In this document: positions 9,515 through 18,242 of the stretch, in pieces
Layout: each line of letters starts with the position of its first letter
How positions within the stretch are numbered: position 1 is the first letter of the stretch
NCBI GenBank assembly: GCA_031291515.1
Contig: JARLIW010000249.1
Coordinates: 1 to 32,263 of the forward strand
Direction: 5' to 3'
DNA from: Beijerinckiaceae bacterium
GTDB taxonomy: Bacteria > Pseudomonadota > Alphaproteobacteria > Rhizobiales > Beijerinckiaceae
DNA length: 32,263 nucleotides
Notes under the pieces: model-generated
Seen by the model: only the letters and a program-made list of their open reading frames with translations
Database searches by the model: none
Told to the model about the DNA's origin: nothing
Made by a program: the position numbers and the translations under genes

Positions 9515-11623
9515 ATGAGAACGTTGGTTATCGATAATTACGATTCCTTTACGTACAATCTGGTGCACTTGATTTCGATCGTGAATCAGGAGCCGCCATT
9601 GGTCATCCGCAATGACGAAATGGACTGGTCTCAACTCCAAAGCCAATTGTTCGATAATGTCGTCATCTCGCCAGGCCCGGGGCGGCCGGATCGCGTGGCG
9701 GATTTCGGGATCTGCGCGCGACTGATCACCGAATGCAGCAAACCGATTCTCGGCGTATGCCTTGGCCACCAAGGCATCGCCACGGGATTCGGGGGCACGG
9801 TCTCGCGCGCGTCAACGCCCGTGCATGGAAAAACCATTCCGATCGAGCACGAGGGAACCGGGCTTTTTCACGGGATCCCCTCGCCGTTCCTCGCCGCTCG
9901 CTACCACTCGCTCATCGTCGAGCCACCGCTCCCCGACGAACTCGTCGCGACCGCCTGGACCGCGGACGGGCTCATCATGGCGCTGGCGCACCGGACGCGG
10001 CCGCTCTGGGGCATCCAATTCCATCCCGAGTCGATCATTTCGGAATTTGGCGAGCGTCTGCTTCGAAACTTTCGCGATTTGACCCCCATGGCAGCCCACG
10101 GAAGGCCAAGCCGGACGGTGGACGCGCCGCTTTCTCGCGCGGCCGAGGTTTCCCGGCCGCCGCTCATCGCCATTTGGAAAGAGATCGAACAGCCGCCGCA
10201 AGCCGAAGACGCCTTCGCGTCACTGTTCGGCGCCACGGCAAGCGCCTTCTGGCTCGATAGCAGCTCATCGGGCCAAGGCCAGTCGAGATGGTCGTATTTC
10301 GGCGCGGTGACGGATCAGGCCGGCGGCATTTGCAGCTATGACGGCGCATCGCGGACGACGACATTGCGTTGCGGAACAAAGACCCGCGACGAAGCCATCG
10401 GCATATTGGATTTTCTCGACCGCCAGCTCGGAGCGACCATTACGAACCGCCCCCCCTGCCCCTTCGTCGGCGGATGGGTGGGTTGGTTGGGCTACGAGAT
10501 GGCGCGCGAATTCGGCGGAAGCCGCGGGCGACACAGTCCCACTCCAGATGCCCTATTCCTCAACGTCGACAGATTCGTCGCCGTCGACCACGACAATCAA
10601 ACCATGGTCCTGGTCGCCGTGACCAAGAGCGGCGACGTCGAGAACGCGCGCGCGTGGATCGACGAAACCGAAAAGCGCCTCGCGGCGGTTTCACCGCTCC
10701 CCGGCATTGCGCCAGGACAGATCTCCAAGGCAATCCGCTTCCGGCTCGATCGGGGGCGGGATGCCTATATCGACGACATCGAGCAGTGCCTGGACTGGAT
10801 CCGCGCGGGCGAGACCTATCAAGTCTGCCTGACCAACGAGATCACGACGGACGTCGCAATCGACCCTTTTGACCTGTATCGGACGCTTCGCCGCATCAAT
10901 CCGGCACCCTACGCCGCCTTCGTCAAATGGCCCGGCGGGGCGGTCCTCAGCGCATCTCCGGAGCGGTTCTTTCAAGTCGACGCGAAGGGCCAAGTCGAGA
11001 CAAAACCTATTAAAGGAACGATCCGGCGGCACCAGGACCCCGCGCAAGACGCCGCTCTCGCGACGGAGCTCTTGAACAGCGAAAAAGACCGGGCCGAGAA
11101 CGTCATGATCGTGGATCTGCTGCGCAACGATCTGTCGCGCGTCTGCGAGCCCGGCAGCGTCACCGTGCCGAAGCTCTGCGATCTCGAGACCTATGAAACG
11201 GTCCACCAGCTCGTCAGCACCGTCCGCGGACAGCTTTCACCCGGATATACCGTGACCGACCTCATCCGCGCTTCCTTTCCGGGAGGCTCCATGACCGGGG
11301 CCCCGAAGATTCGCACGCTTCAGCTCATCGACCAGCTCGAGCGCCGTGCGCGTGGCATCTATTCCGGCGCCTTGGGTTGGATTGGCTATGACGGCGCGGC
11401 CGATCTCAGCATCGTCATCAGATCGATCGTCCAGACCAACAACCATTTGTCGATCGGCGTTGGCGGTGGCATCGTCGCGCAGTCGACCGCCGAGGGCGAA
11501 TTCGAGGAGATGCTGTTGAAAGCAAAGGCCTCGATACGCGCCATCATGCTGGCTTCCACCGGCGATTTCGATGAAACGCGGCTTGTCCTCGAGGACCCGG
11601 GCAGCACGCCCTCGTCGCCTTGA
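9515..11623 (+). CDS. pabAB: Aminodeoxychorismate synthase, fused glutaminase-component I (PabA-PabB)
   Basis: N-terminal amidotransferase (IDNYDSFTYNLVHL, ISPGPGRPDRVADFG, LGVCLGHQGIA, GIQFHPESI); C-terminal chorismate-binding domain with PIKGTIRR, VMIVDLLRNDLSRV, ASFPGGSMTGAPK. PIKGT rather than PIAGT favours aminodeoxychorismate synthase over anthranilate synthase. Confidence 0.88.
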   Translation: MRTLVIDNYDSFTYNLVHLISIVNQEPPLVIRNDEMDWSQLQSQLFDNVVISPGPGRPDRVADFGICARLITECSKPILGVCLGHQGIATGFGGTVSRASTPVHGKTIPIEHEGTGLFHGIPSPFLAARYHSLIVEPPLPDELVATAWTADGLIMALAHRTRPLWGIQFHPESIISEFGERLLRNFRDLTPMAAHGRPSRTVDAPLSRAAEVSRPPLIAIWKEIEQPPQAEDAFASLFGATASAFWLDSSSSGQGQSRWSYFGAVTDQAGGICSYDGASRTTTLRCGTKTRDEAIGILDFLDRQLGATITNRPPCPFVGGWVGWLGYEMAREFGGSRGRHSPTPDALFLNVDRFVAVDHDNQTMVLVAVTKSGDVENARAWIDETEKRLAAVSPLPGIAPGQISKAIRFRLDRGRDAYIDDIEQCLDWIRAGETYQVCLTNEITTDVAIDPFDLYRTLRRINPAPYAAFVKWPGGAVLSASPERFFQVDAKGQVETKPIKGTIRRHQDPAQDAALATELLNSEKDRAENVMIVDLLRNDLSRVCEPGSVTVPKLCDLETYETVHQLVSTVRGQLSPGYTVTDLIRASFPGGSMTGAPKIRTLQLIDQLERRARGIYSGALGWIGYDGAADLSIVIRSIVQTNNHLSIGVGGGIVAQSTAEGEFEEMLLKAKASIRAIMLASTGDFDETRLVLEDPGSTPSSP

Positions 11624-11648
11624 GGCGTCCATAAAGGCAACGCCTTCC

Positions 11649-12479
11649 ATGACTCCGATTTGGTTCAACGGCCGGCTCGTTGGCGAAAAAGAAGCCCGGA
11701 TCGAACCGTCCGACCGGGGCTTCACCCTCGCGGACGGCATTTTCGAGACGATCCGGGTCGCGGACGATCGCCTGCTCTGGATCGGCGATCATCTCTCGCG
11801 ATTGCGCTCCGGCGCGCAGACTCTCGGCATCCCGGTGCCTCTCGCCAATGCCGAAATCATCGAAGGACTGCGCGCGTTGATGAAAGCGAGCACGATGTCG
11901 GACTGTGCCCTACGTCTCAGTTTGACGCGGGGTCCGTCGGCAAAACGCGGGCTTTGGCCCGCGACCGAACCGGCAACACCAACCTTGGTTGCAACCATTG
12001 CCCCCTTCGCCGAGGCCCCGCCCGCGGATCTCGTCATCGCGAACTCGACCAGGCGAAACGAGCATTCACCGTTGTCGCATCTCAAATCGTTGAGCTACGG
12101 CGATAGCATCCTCGCAAAGCGCGAGGCGATCGAACGCGGCGCGACCGACGCGATCCTTCGCAACGGCCGTGGCGATCTTGCCTGCTGCACCGTTGGAAAT
12201 CTCTTTCTCCAAATCGCGGAGCGCTGGACCACGCCGCAAGTGTCCGACGGCATTCTTCCCGGCTTGGCCCGCGCGCGCATTATTCAAATGACCGGAGCCG
12301 AAGAGCGAACAATTTCCGTCGACGAACTGAACCACGTCACGGCGGCTTTCATTACGAACAGCTTGCAGACGACGCCCGTCCTACGGTTGGAAGGCCGACA
12401 GCTGTCGCCATCTTCCCTGCGACTGGATAAAACGACCCTTTACAAGGATCGGGACGAAGCTCCCACGCAGAGATGGTAA
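11649..12479 (+). CDS. pabC: Aminotransferase class IV, probable aminodeoxychorismate lyase
   Basis: MTPIWFNGRLVGEKEARIEPSDRGFTLADGIFETIRV; LKSLSYGDSILAKREAIERGATDAILRN; directly downstream of pabAB. Start set at ATG 11649 within the longer track ORF. Confidence 0.82.
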   Translation: MTPIWFNGRLVGEKEARIEPSDRGFTLADGIFETIRVADDRLLWIGDHLSRLRSGAQTLGIPVPLANAEIIEGLRALMKASTMSDCALRLSLTRGPSAKRGLWPATEPATPTLVATIAPFAEAPPADLVIANSTRRNEHSPLSHLKSLSYGDSILAKREAIERGATDAILRNGRGDLACCTVGNLFLQIAERWTTPQVSDGILPGLARARIIQMTGAEERTISVDELNHVTAAFITNSLQTTPVLRLEGRQLSPSSLRLDKTTLYKDRDEAPTQRW

Positions 12480-12706
12480 GCCGCCGCCGCGCGATGAAGC
12501 AAACATCGTCAAATTTGCGCGGACAGCGCTTTTCGCGACGAACTATGCGCGGCACGCTATTTGCGTTTTTTGACGGAGCGTCGTATTCCTCACACGTAAA
12601 ACGACGTTCTACCGGGAATTCCGATCGGCTCGATCTTGGCCGAATTTTGGATCCTGTTCCGTTGGGATACCGTCGATCGCGAAAACGAATATCGTAGGGG
12701 AGAGAC

Positions 12707-13201
12707 ATGAAGGGTGATGCCAAGGTTATCGAATATCTCAACAGGGGCCTTCGGAGCGAGCTGACGGCGATTAACCAATATTGGCTTCATTTCCGCATGT
12801 TGGACAATTGGGGTTACATCGATCTCGCGAAATACTGGCGCAAGGAATCGATCGAGGAAATGAACCACGCGGACCGGTTCGTCGATCGTATTTTGTTTCT
12901 CGAAGGCTTCCCGAATTTACAGGAACTCGATCCCTTGCGAATTGGTCAGACGGTGCAGGAGGTCATTGAAAGCGACCTCGCGTCGGAAATAGGCGCCCGT
13001 TCGCTCTATCTCGAAGCGGCTCAATACGCGGAATCGATCAATGATCGCGTGACGCGGATTCTGTTCGAAGACCTCGCGTCGGATGAGGAAGAGCACATCG
13101 ACTTTCTCGAAACGCAACTCGGACTGATTCAGCAAATCGGCTTGCCACTATATGCCCAGCGCCACATTGGCGGCCTCGACAAGATCGAGCCGGAAAAATA
13201 G
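12707..13201 (+). CDS. bfr: Bacterioferritin
   Basis: [32 protein letters not shown]...[23 protein letters not shown]; Met52 (haem ligand position) retained in EEMNHADR. Confidence 0.95.
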   Translation: MKGDAKVIEYLNRGLRSELTAINQYWLHFRMLDNWGYIDLAKYWRKESIEEMNHADRFVDRILFLEGFPNLQELDPLRIGQTVQEVIESDLASEIGARSLYLEAAQYAESINDRVTRILFEDLASDEEEHIDFLETQLGLIQQIGLPLYAQRHIGGLDKIEPEK

Positions 13202-13231
13202 CCGGCACTTGATCTGCCGCTCTATGAAACA

Positions 13232-13268
13232 ACCAACCGGCTTGCCTCTGCAAAGGAAACCGGTTGGT
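13232..13268. terminator. 9-bp inverted repeat between convergent bfr and bfd
   Basis: ACCAACCGG (13232-13240) and CCGGTTGGT (13260-13268), 19-nt loop, at the convergent junction; no clear T-tract. Confidence 0.35.
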
Positions 13269-13279
13269 CGATACGCGCT

Positions 13280-13576
13280 TCAACCCATCGCTTGGGACTC
13301 GTGCGCCTCGGCAAGCGAGCGGGGCGTCGAGCCATAATAGCCGCGCGGCGGCTCAACTCGAGAGCAGGCCGCGTAGCGCGATTGGGTCCAGTTCGATTTT
13401 GTTTCTCCGTGGACTTGCTCGATAATCGCGCGGATCGAGCGCGCGCAGCGGCCGCACCGCGGACGACACCCTAAACAATGATAGACTTCAATCACGGTTC
13501 TGGCGCCGACGGGGTCAGCTTCCAAGGAAGCGCGAACCGCACCCTCCGATAAGACGTTACACGAACAAATAATCAT
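13280..13576 (-). CDS. bfd: (2Fe-2S) bacterioferritin-associated ferredoxin-like protein, copy 1
   Basis: MIICSCNVLSEGAVRASL...VYHCLGCRPRCGRCARSIRAII; start chosen at ATG 13576 inside a longer track ORF. Confidence 0.8.
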   Translation of the reverse strand: MIICSCNVLSEGAVRASLEADPVGARTVIEVYHCLGCRPRCGRCARSIRAIIEQVHGETKSNWTQSRYAACSRVEPPRGYYGSTPRSLAEAHESQAMG

Positions 13577-13799
13577 GGCCCGCCGTTCGCCCCGCCGCCG
13601 ATGATCTGAGATGATCAGCCTACGAGAAAGCAAGCGTCGTACCATCGCCGACGCCCGGATTTGAAGGTTTTCCGATCCGCCAATCGTCCGAGGCCGAAAC
13701 ATTCGCGAACCGTACCGGATATCAAGAATAACGGTTCGCGCGGGGAGTCTCGATCGATTCGACCCGTGGACGTTGCTCGAGGACGCGGGCGGTCTTGAA

Positions 13800-14069
13800 T
13801 TAAGCGCCGGCCCCCGCCGGTACCGCATGGCGATGATCGGTCTGGCGACCGATAGGACAAGCGGGACCGCATTGCGTCGCGCACCCGGCGTGTATTTCCC
13901 CAAGCGCGCTATTGAGAATGGAGCGGATGGTCTGCGCGCAACGCCCGCATTTCGGGCTGCAACCCAGGCATTGATAGACCTGCGCGGCTGTACGGGGACA
14001 ACCCGGACCAGGCGCCAGGCACGCGCGGACCTCGCCCTCAGACAAAATGTTACAAGAACAAACGATCAT
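13800..14069 (-). CDS. bfd: (2Fe-2S) bacterioferritin-associated ferredoxin-like protein, copy 2, with Cys-containing C-terminal extension
   Basis: MIVCSCNILSEGEVRACL...[44 protein letters not shown]. Confidence 0.8.
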   Translation of the reverse strand: MIVCSCNILSEGEVRACLAPGPGCPRTAAQVYQCLGCSPKCGRCAQTIRSILNSALGEIHAGCATQCGPACPIGRQTDHRHAVPAGAGA

Positions 14070-14128
14070 GGCGTTCTAATACACTTACGATAACAAGACC
14101 GCAATGCCTGTTTGACCTCCGCTAATAG

Positions 14129-14151
14129 ATTAGAATGGTTCAAAATTCTAA
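14129..14151. promoter_or_regulatory. Irr/ICE-like iron-responsive palindrome upstream of bfd copy 2
   Basis: ATTAGAA-TGG-TTCAAAA (14129-14145), imperfect match to the TTTAGAA-N3-TTCTAAA ICE pattern; TTAGAA (14130-14135) also pairs with TTCTAA (14146-14151). Confidence 0.45.
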
Positions 14152-14531
14152 CAACGAACCCATCTCAACAAGGACTATTCTCCATCGCTCGGGCGATGAC
14201 CAGTCTGTACGGTTAAGGTTGAACGATATTCGATGTCTCCGGGCAAGGAAGATGGCCAGCTTCGGCGGAAACATCGAATGACATCCCGCCCATGTTGTCG
14301 GAAGTCCTACAGCCGCAACGGGCATGTCCTAAAGCCAACGCGGCTTTGGCACGCCCGGCGACGCAAAAGGCGCCGGGCGCCTGAAATCATTCGTCCTGAC
14401 GCGCGAAAATGACGGCACGCCATTTGCAATTTACTCCCGATCACGGTCACAAGTATGAGCGCGACGGTCAAACGGCCAATATTTTAACAAGATCGAGCCG
14501 CAAACGACGATACCCTAAATGATCGACAGTC

Positions 14532-14556
14532 TAAAAAACCGCGTTTTTCGACGCGG
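14532..14556 (-). terminator. Rho-independent terminator-like hairpin reading on the minus strand
   Basis: Minus-strand reading CCGCGT-CGAAAA-ACGCGG-TTTTTT (plus-strand aaaaaaCCGCGTttttcgACGCGG). No minus-strand CDS immediately upstream. Confidence 0.55.
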
Positions 14557-14772
14557 CAACGTCGCATAATAGGAAACTAGTCCTGAAAGAGGAAGAATCC
14601 AGGGTAAAAATGCCTCCGCCAGTTTGGATCTATTCTAATTCTAATGTTAGGTTCGGCAGTTGATCTGTCCCGCGCGCTACCTTACTGAGATCGGAAAAGA
14701 AGGCGTCTCCCCCGGTCGTGCTCGGTTCGAGCGGATCAATGCCAGCCACGCCGTCGCGCATGGATCACCCTT

Positions 14773-15603
14773 ATGCTTGTCGCTTTTCTCATTATGCTCC
14801 GCGAAGGTATCGAAGCGTCCCTCATCGTCGGCATCATTGCGGGCTATTTGGCGCGGACGGGGCGCCGGCGTTTCCTCGGCGCGGTTTGGGCCGGGGTTCT
14901 CGCGGCCGCGGTGTTATGTCTCGCGCTCGGAATTGCGCTCGAAAAAGCCAGCACGGAATTTCCGCAAAGACAGCAGGAGCTCTTCGAGTCGATCGTTGCC
15001 TTTATAGCTGTCGGCGTTCTGACCTCGATGGTGTTTTGGATGAAGTCGGCGGCGCGCTCGATCAAGGCGCAACTGCACGATCAGATCGATGCCTCGCTTC
15101 AAACGAGTCGTGGTGGCGCGATAGCCCTCGTTCTCATGGCCTTCTTCGCGGTCGGCCGCGAGGGACTGGAATCGGTCTTCTTTCTTCTGGCGACATTCGA
15201 GCAAAGCACGGGGATCGGCGTGCCACTTGGCGCCATTCTCGGTCTCGTCGCGGCGGTGGCCTTTGGCTTGTTGATCTTTTACGGCGGCGTGCGCCTTAAC
15301 ATGCGAAAGTTCTTCCGCGTGACGGGGGCCTTCATCGTCATCGTCGCCGCGGGCCTTCTCGCCGGTGGCCTACGCTCCCTGCACGAAGCGGGTGTTTGGA
15401 ACGGCCTTCAACAGATTGTCGCGGATTGGAGCGCGGTTCTGCCAAAGGACGATGCGCTTGGCACCGTCTTGGCGGGGCTGTTCGGCTACAACGACATGCC
15501 AACATTGGGCGAAGCGCTGATCTATTTGGCCTATCTGATTCCCGCGCTGATCTTTTTCCTCATGCCTGCCCGCTCTGGTCTCCCGGTCCCCGAGCACGCC
15601 TGA
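14773..15603 (+). CDS. efeU: FTR1-family ferrous iron permease EfeU
   Basis: Membrane protein with the two REG(I/L)E motifs: MLREGIEASLIVGIIAGYL and FFAVGREGLESVFFLLATFE; followed by efeO and efeB. Confidence 0.92.
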   Translation: MLVAFLIMLREGIEASLIVGIIAGYLARTGRRRFLGAVWAGVLAAAVLCLALGIALEKASTEFPQRQQELFESIVAFIAVGVLTSMVFWMKSAARSIKAQLHDQIDASLQTSRGGAIALVLMAFFAVGREGLESVFFLLATFEQSTGIGVPLGAILGLVAAVAFGLLIFYGGVRLNMRKFFRVTGAFIVIVAAGLLAGGLRSLHEAGVWNGLQQIVADWSAVLPKDDALGTVLAGLFGYNDMPTLGEALIYLAYLIPALIFFLMPARSGLPVPEHA

Positions 15604-15644
15604 CCGACCTATCGTTGCGTTCAAAACCAAAGAGAAGCCCAACC

Positions 15645-16781
15645 ATGCGCCTGTCGCCCGCCACCGCGTTCCTTACCGCTTCGCTTTCTGGGTTGAGCAT
15701 CGTCACGATTCCAGCTTGGAGCGCTCCGGGGACCGACGCACCGCAAGACGTCATCGTCACGATCGGCGACAAGGGCTGCGTCCCGATGGAATTGACCGCG
15801 CCGCCATCAAAGGTCAGCTTCAAAATCAAAAACGAGAGCAAGCGCGCGGTCGAGTGGGAAATCCTCAAAGGTCAAAGCGTCATCGAAGAACGCGAGAACA
15901 TTTTGCCCGGATTCGTCTCGACCCTGACGGCGAAGCTCGAGCCGGGCGACTATGAAATGACCTGCGGTCTGCTCAGCAACCCCAAGGGCAAGCTCACCGT
16001 CAAAGCAGCAACGACCGTCGAGGACAAACCGAAGCGACATGATTTTGGTCCCGAGATCGTGGCCTATAAGGCCTATGTCACCGACGAAGCCGAACAATTG
16101 GCGACCAAGACCCGAACGCTCGTCGATGCAATCAAGGCGGGCAAACTCGAGGAGGCCCAAAAAGCCTATGCGCCCGCGCATTTCCATTACGAGCGGATCG
16201 AGCCCGTGGCGGAAGTTTTCAACGATCTCGATAAGAGCATGGATTCGCGCGCGGACGATTACGAAAACAAGGAAAAGGATCCAAACTTCGCCGGGTTTCA
16301 TCGGCTCGAGTTCGGCTTGTTTTCAGAAAAATCCACCGGTGGCCTCAAGGACTATGCGGACCGGTTGTTGAAGGATACGCTCGACCTCAAGGGCCGCGTG
16401 GCTTCGCTCGACATCACGCCGAAAATTCTTGCCGGTGGCGCCGCCGAACTGATCGAGGAAGTCGCGGCGAAGAAAATCAGCGGCGAGGAAGACCGCTATT
16501 CCAAGACCGATCTCTGGGATTTCCAGGCCAATGTCGATGGCGCGCAAAAGATCGTCGCCCTGCTCCGCCAGGACATCACCGCGCGCGATCCCGCGCTGGT
16601 TGCGCAGATCGATGCGAACTTTGCAAAAGTCGATTCGAAGCTGGCCAAATACAAGAATGGCGACGACGGCTTCGAGAGCTACGATAGTTTGACGCCGGAA
16701 GACCAAAAGGCGCTCAAAGGTCCGATCACGGCATTGGCCGAGGATCTTTCAAAACTGCGTGGCACGCTTGGAGTCGACTAA
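15645..16781 (+). CDS. efeO: Iron uptake system protein EfeO (cupredoxin + imelysin-like M75)
   Basis: Signal peptide MRLSPATAFLTASLSGLSIVTIPAWSA; cupredoxin-like region with ...YEMTCGLLSNPKGKL; HFHYERIEPVAEVFNDLDKSMDSRADD; GFHRLEFGLF. Start at ATG 15645. Confidence 0.92.
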   Translation: MRLSPATAFLTASLSGLSIVTIPAWSAPGTDAPQDVIVTIGDKGCVPMELTAPPSKVSFKIKNESKRAVEWEILKGQSVIEERENILPGFVSTLTAKLEPGDYEMTCGLLSNPKGKLTVKAATTVEDKPKRHDFGPEIVAYKAYVTDEAEQLATKTRTLVDAIKAGKLEEAQKAYAPAHFHYERIEPVAEVFNDLDKSMDSRADDYENKEKDPNFAGFHRLEFGLFSEKSTGGLKDYADRLLKDTLDLKGRVASLDITPKILAGGAAELIEEVAAKKISGEEDRYSKTDLWDFQANVDGAQKIVALLRQDITARDPALVAQIDANFAKVDSKLAKYKNGDDGFESYDSLTPEDQKALKGPITALAEDLSKLRGTLGVD

Positions 16782-16816
16782 TTTTAAACGTACCGGCATC
16801 CGTGGAGATCGAGGTT

Positions 16817-18133
16817 ATGCGTAAGACGAGCGAGCATCCAGACACGGCCGCGCAATCGGCCCCGTCTCCGGAGGGACCATCGCGTCGCGCCCTCATTATT
16901 GGCGCTGGACTTGCTGGTGGCGCCACGGTGCTGAAGGCGGGGGATGCCGCCGCGGTTCAGACATCCGGCGCCGTCGGACCTGCGCCTCGCGACGACGACA
17001 GCACTCTCGATGCGCAGCCGTTTTACGGCGACCACCAGTCTGGAATTCTCAATCCCCAGCCGCCGTCCGCCATCATCGTGTCTTTCGATGTGCTCGCGAC
17101 CGACCGCGCCGGGCTACAGCTTTTGTTCCAAGATTTGACCAAGCGGATCGCGTTTCTGACAAAAGGCGGAGAAATTCCGGTGGCCGACCCGCTCATGCCC
17201 CCGCCAGATTCCGGGATCCTCGGCCCCGACGCAAGGCCCGACAACCTCACCATGACGGTGGCGCTCGGGGCCTCGCTGTTCGATGATCGGTTTGGACTCG
17301 CCGCGCTGAAGCCGAAACAGCTCGCGCCGATGGAACGTTTTTCCAACGATTCGCTCGATGCCAAATTCTGCCACGGCGATCTTTTGATCCAGTTCTGCGC
17401 GAACACGGCCGAAACCAATGTTCACGCTTTGCGCGACATCCTCAAAAACACCCCCGCGCTCTTGGCGATTCGATGGAAAATGGATGGCTTTCTGCCGCCC
17501 AATACGTTGAAAAAAGCCGGCCGGGAAACGAACCGCAATCTGATGGGGTTTAAAGACGGAACCGCGAATCTCGACACGCAAGATACGAACGTAATGAATG
17601 AAATGGTCTGGGTTGGTCCTCGCTCGGACGAGCCCGCATGGACGCATGGCGGGAGCTACCAGGTCGTTCGCCTCATCCGCATGACGGCCGAGCGGTGGGA
17701 TCGCACGCCTCTTGGCGAGCAGCAAAAGATCTTTGGTCGGGATAAGGCGAGCGGCGCGCCGCTCGGCATGAAAAATGAACGCGATATCCCGAATTATACC
17801 GATACCGCGCAAGGCCTTTCGATCCCGAGGGACGCGCATATCCGGCTCGCCAACCCACGAACGCCCGCGACCCAGGCCAATCTCATATTACGCCGGCCGT
17901 TCAATTTCTCGCGCGAACTCACCGCGGCCGGTCAACTCGACATGGGTCTCCTGTTCATTTGTTACCAGGCCAATCTCGATGCCGGATTTCGTACCGTGCA
18001 GGCCCGGCTCAATGGCGAGCCTCTCGAGGAATATATCAAACCGTTCGGCGGCGGCTATTTCTTCGCGCTGCCCGGTGTCCGCGACGCATCGAGCTACCTC
18101 GCCAAGGACCTGATCGAGCGAAGCCCGGCCTGA
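16817..18133 (+). CDS. efeB: Deferrochelatase/peroxidase EfeB (DyP-type, Tat-exported)
   Basis: SRRALIIGAGLAGG Tat-like signal; NLMGFKDGTANLD and DAGFRTVQARLNGEPLEEYIKPFGGGYFFALPG DyP/EfeB motifs. ATG 16817 has GAGG upstream; GTG 16802 is an alternative start. Confidence 0.92.
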   Translation: MRKTSEHPDTAAQSAPSPEGPSRRALIIGAGLAGGATVLKAGDAAAVQTSGAVGPAPRDDDSTLDAQPFYGDHQSGILNPQPPSAIIVSFDVLATDRAGLQLLFQDLTKRIAFLTKGGEIPVADPLMPPPDSGILGPDARPDNLTMTVALGASLFDDRFGLAALKPKQLAPMERFSNDSLDAKFCHGDLLIQFCANTAETNVHALRDILKNTPALLAIRWKMDGFLPPNTLKKAGRETNRNLMGFKDGTANLDTQDTNVMNEMVWVGPRSDEPAWTHGGSYQVVRLIRMTAERWDRTPLGEQQKIFGRDKASGAPLGMKNERDIPNYTDTAQGLSIPRDAHIRLANPRTPATQANLILRRPFNFSRELTAAGQLDMGLLFICYQANLDAGFRTVQARLNGEPLEEYIKPFGGGYFFALPGVRDASSYLAKDLIERSPA

Positions 18134-18242
18134 TCGTGGTTCCGCCTGACAACGTATCACTGGGGTCAACCCCGGCGTCGCTTCCTCTTGTGGCAAATGC
18201 CCTTCGCCTGCACTATGGTCTCGCATTCGAAGGAGCTGGTCG

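Noticed and set aside
13577-13903. N-terminal extension of the bfd copy 1 ORF (13280..13903)
   Set aside because: Overlaps bfd copy 2 out of frame; the conserved MIICSCN start at 13576 is the sensible initiation site.
15396-15644. N-terminal extension of the EfeO ORF
   Set aside because: Overlaps efeU in another frame; a clean signal peptide begins at 15645.
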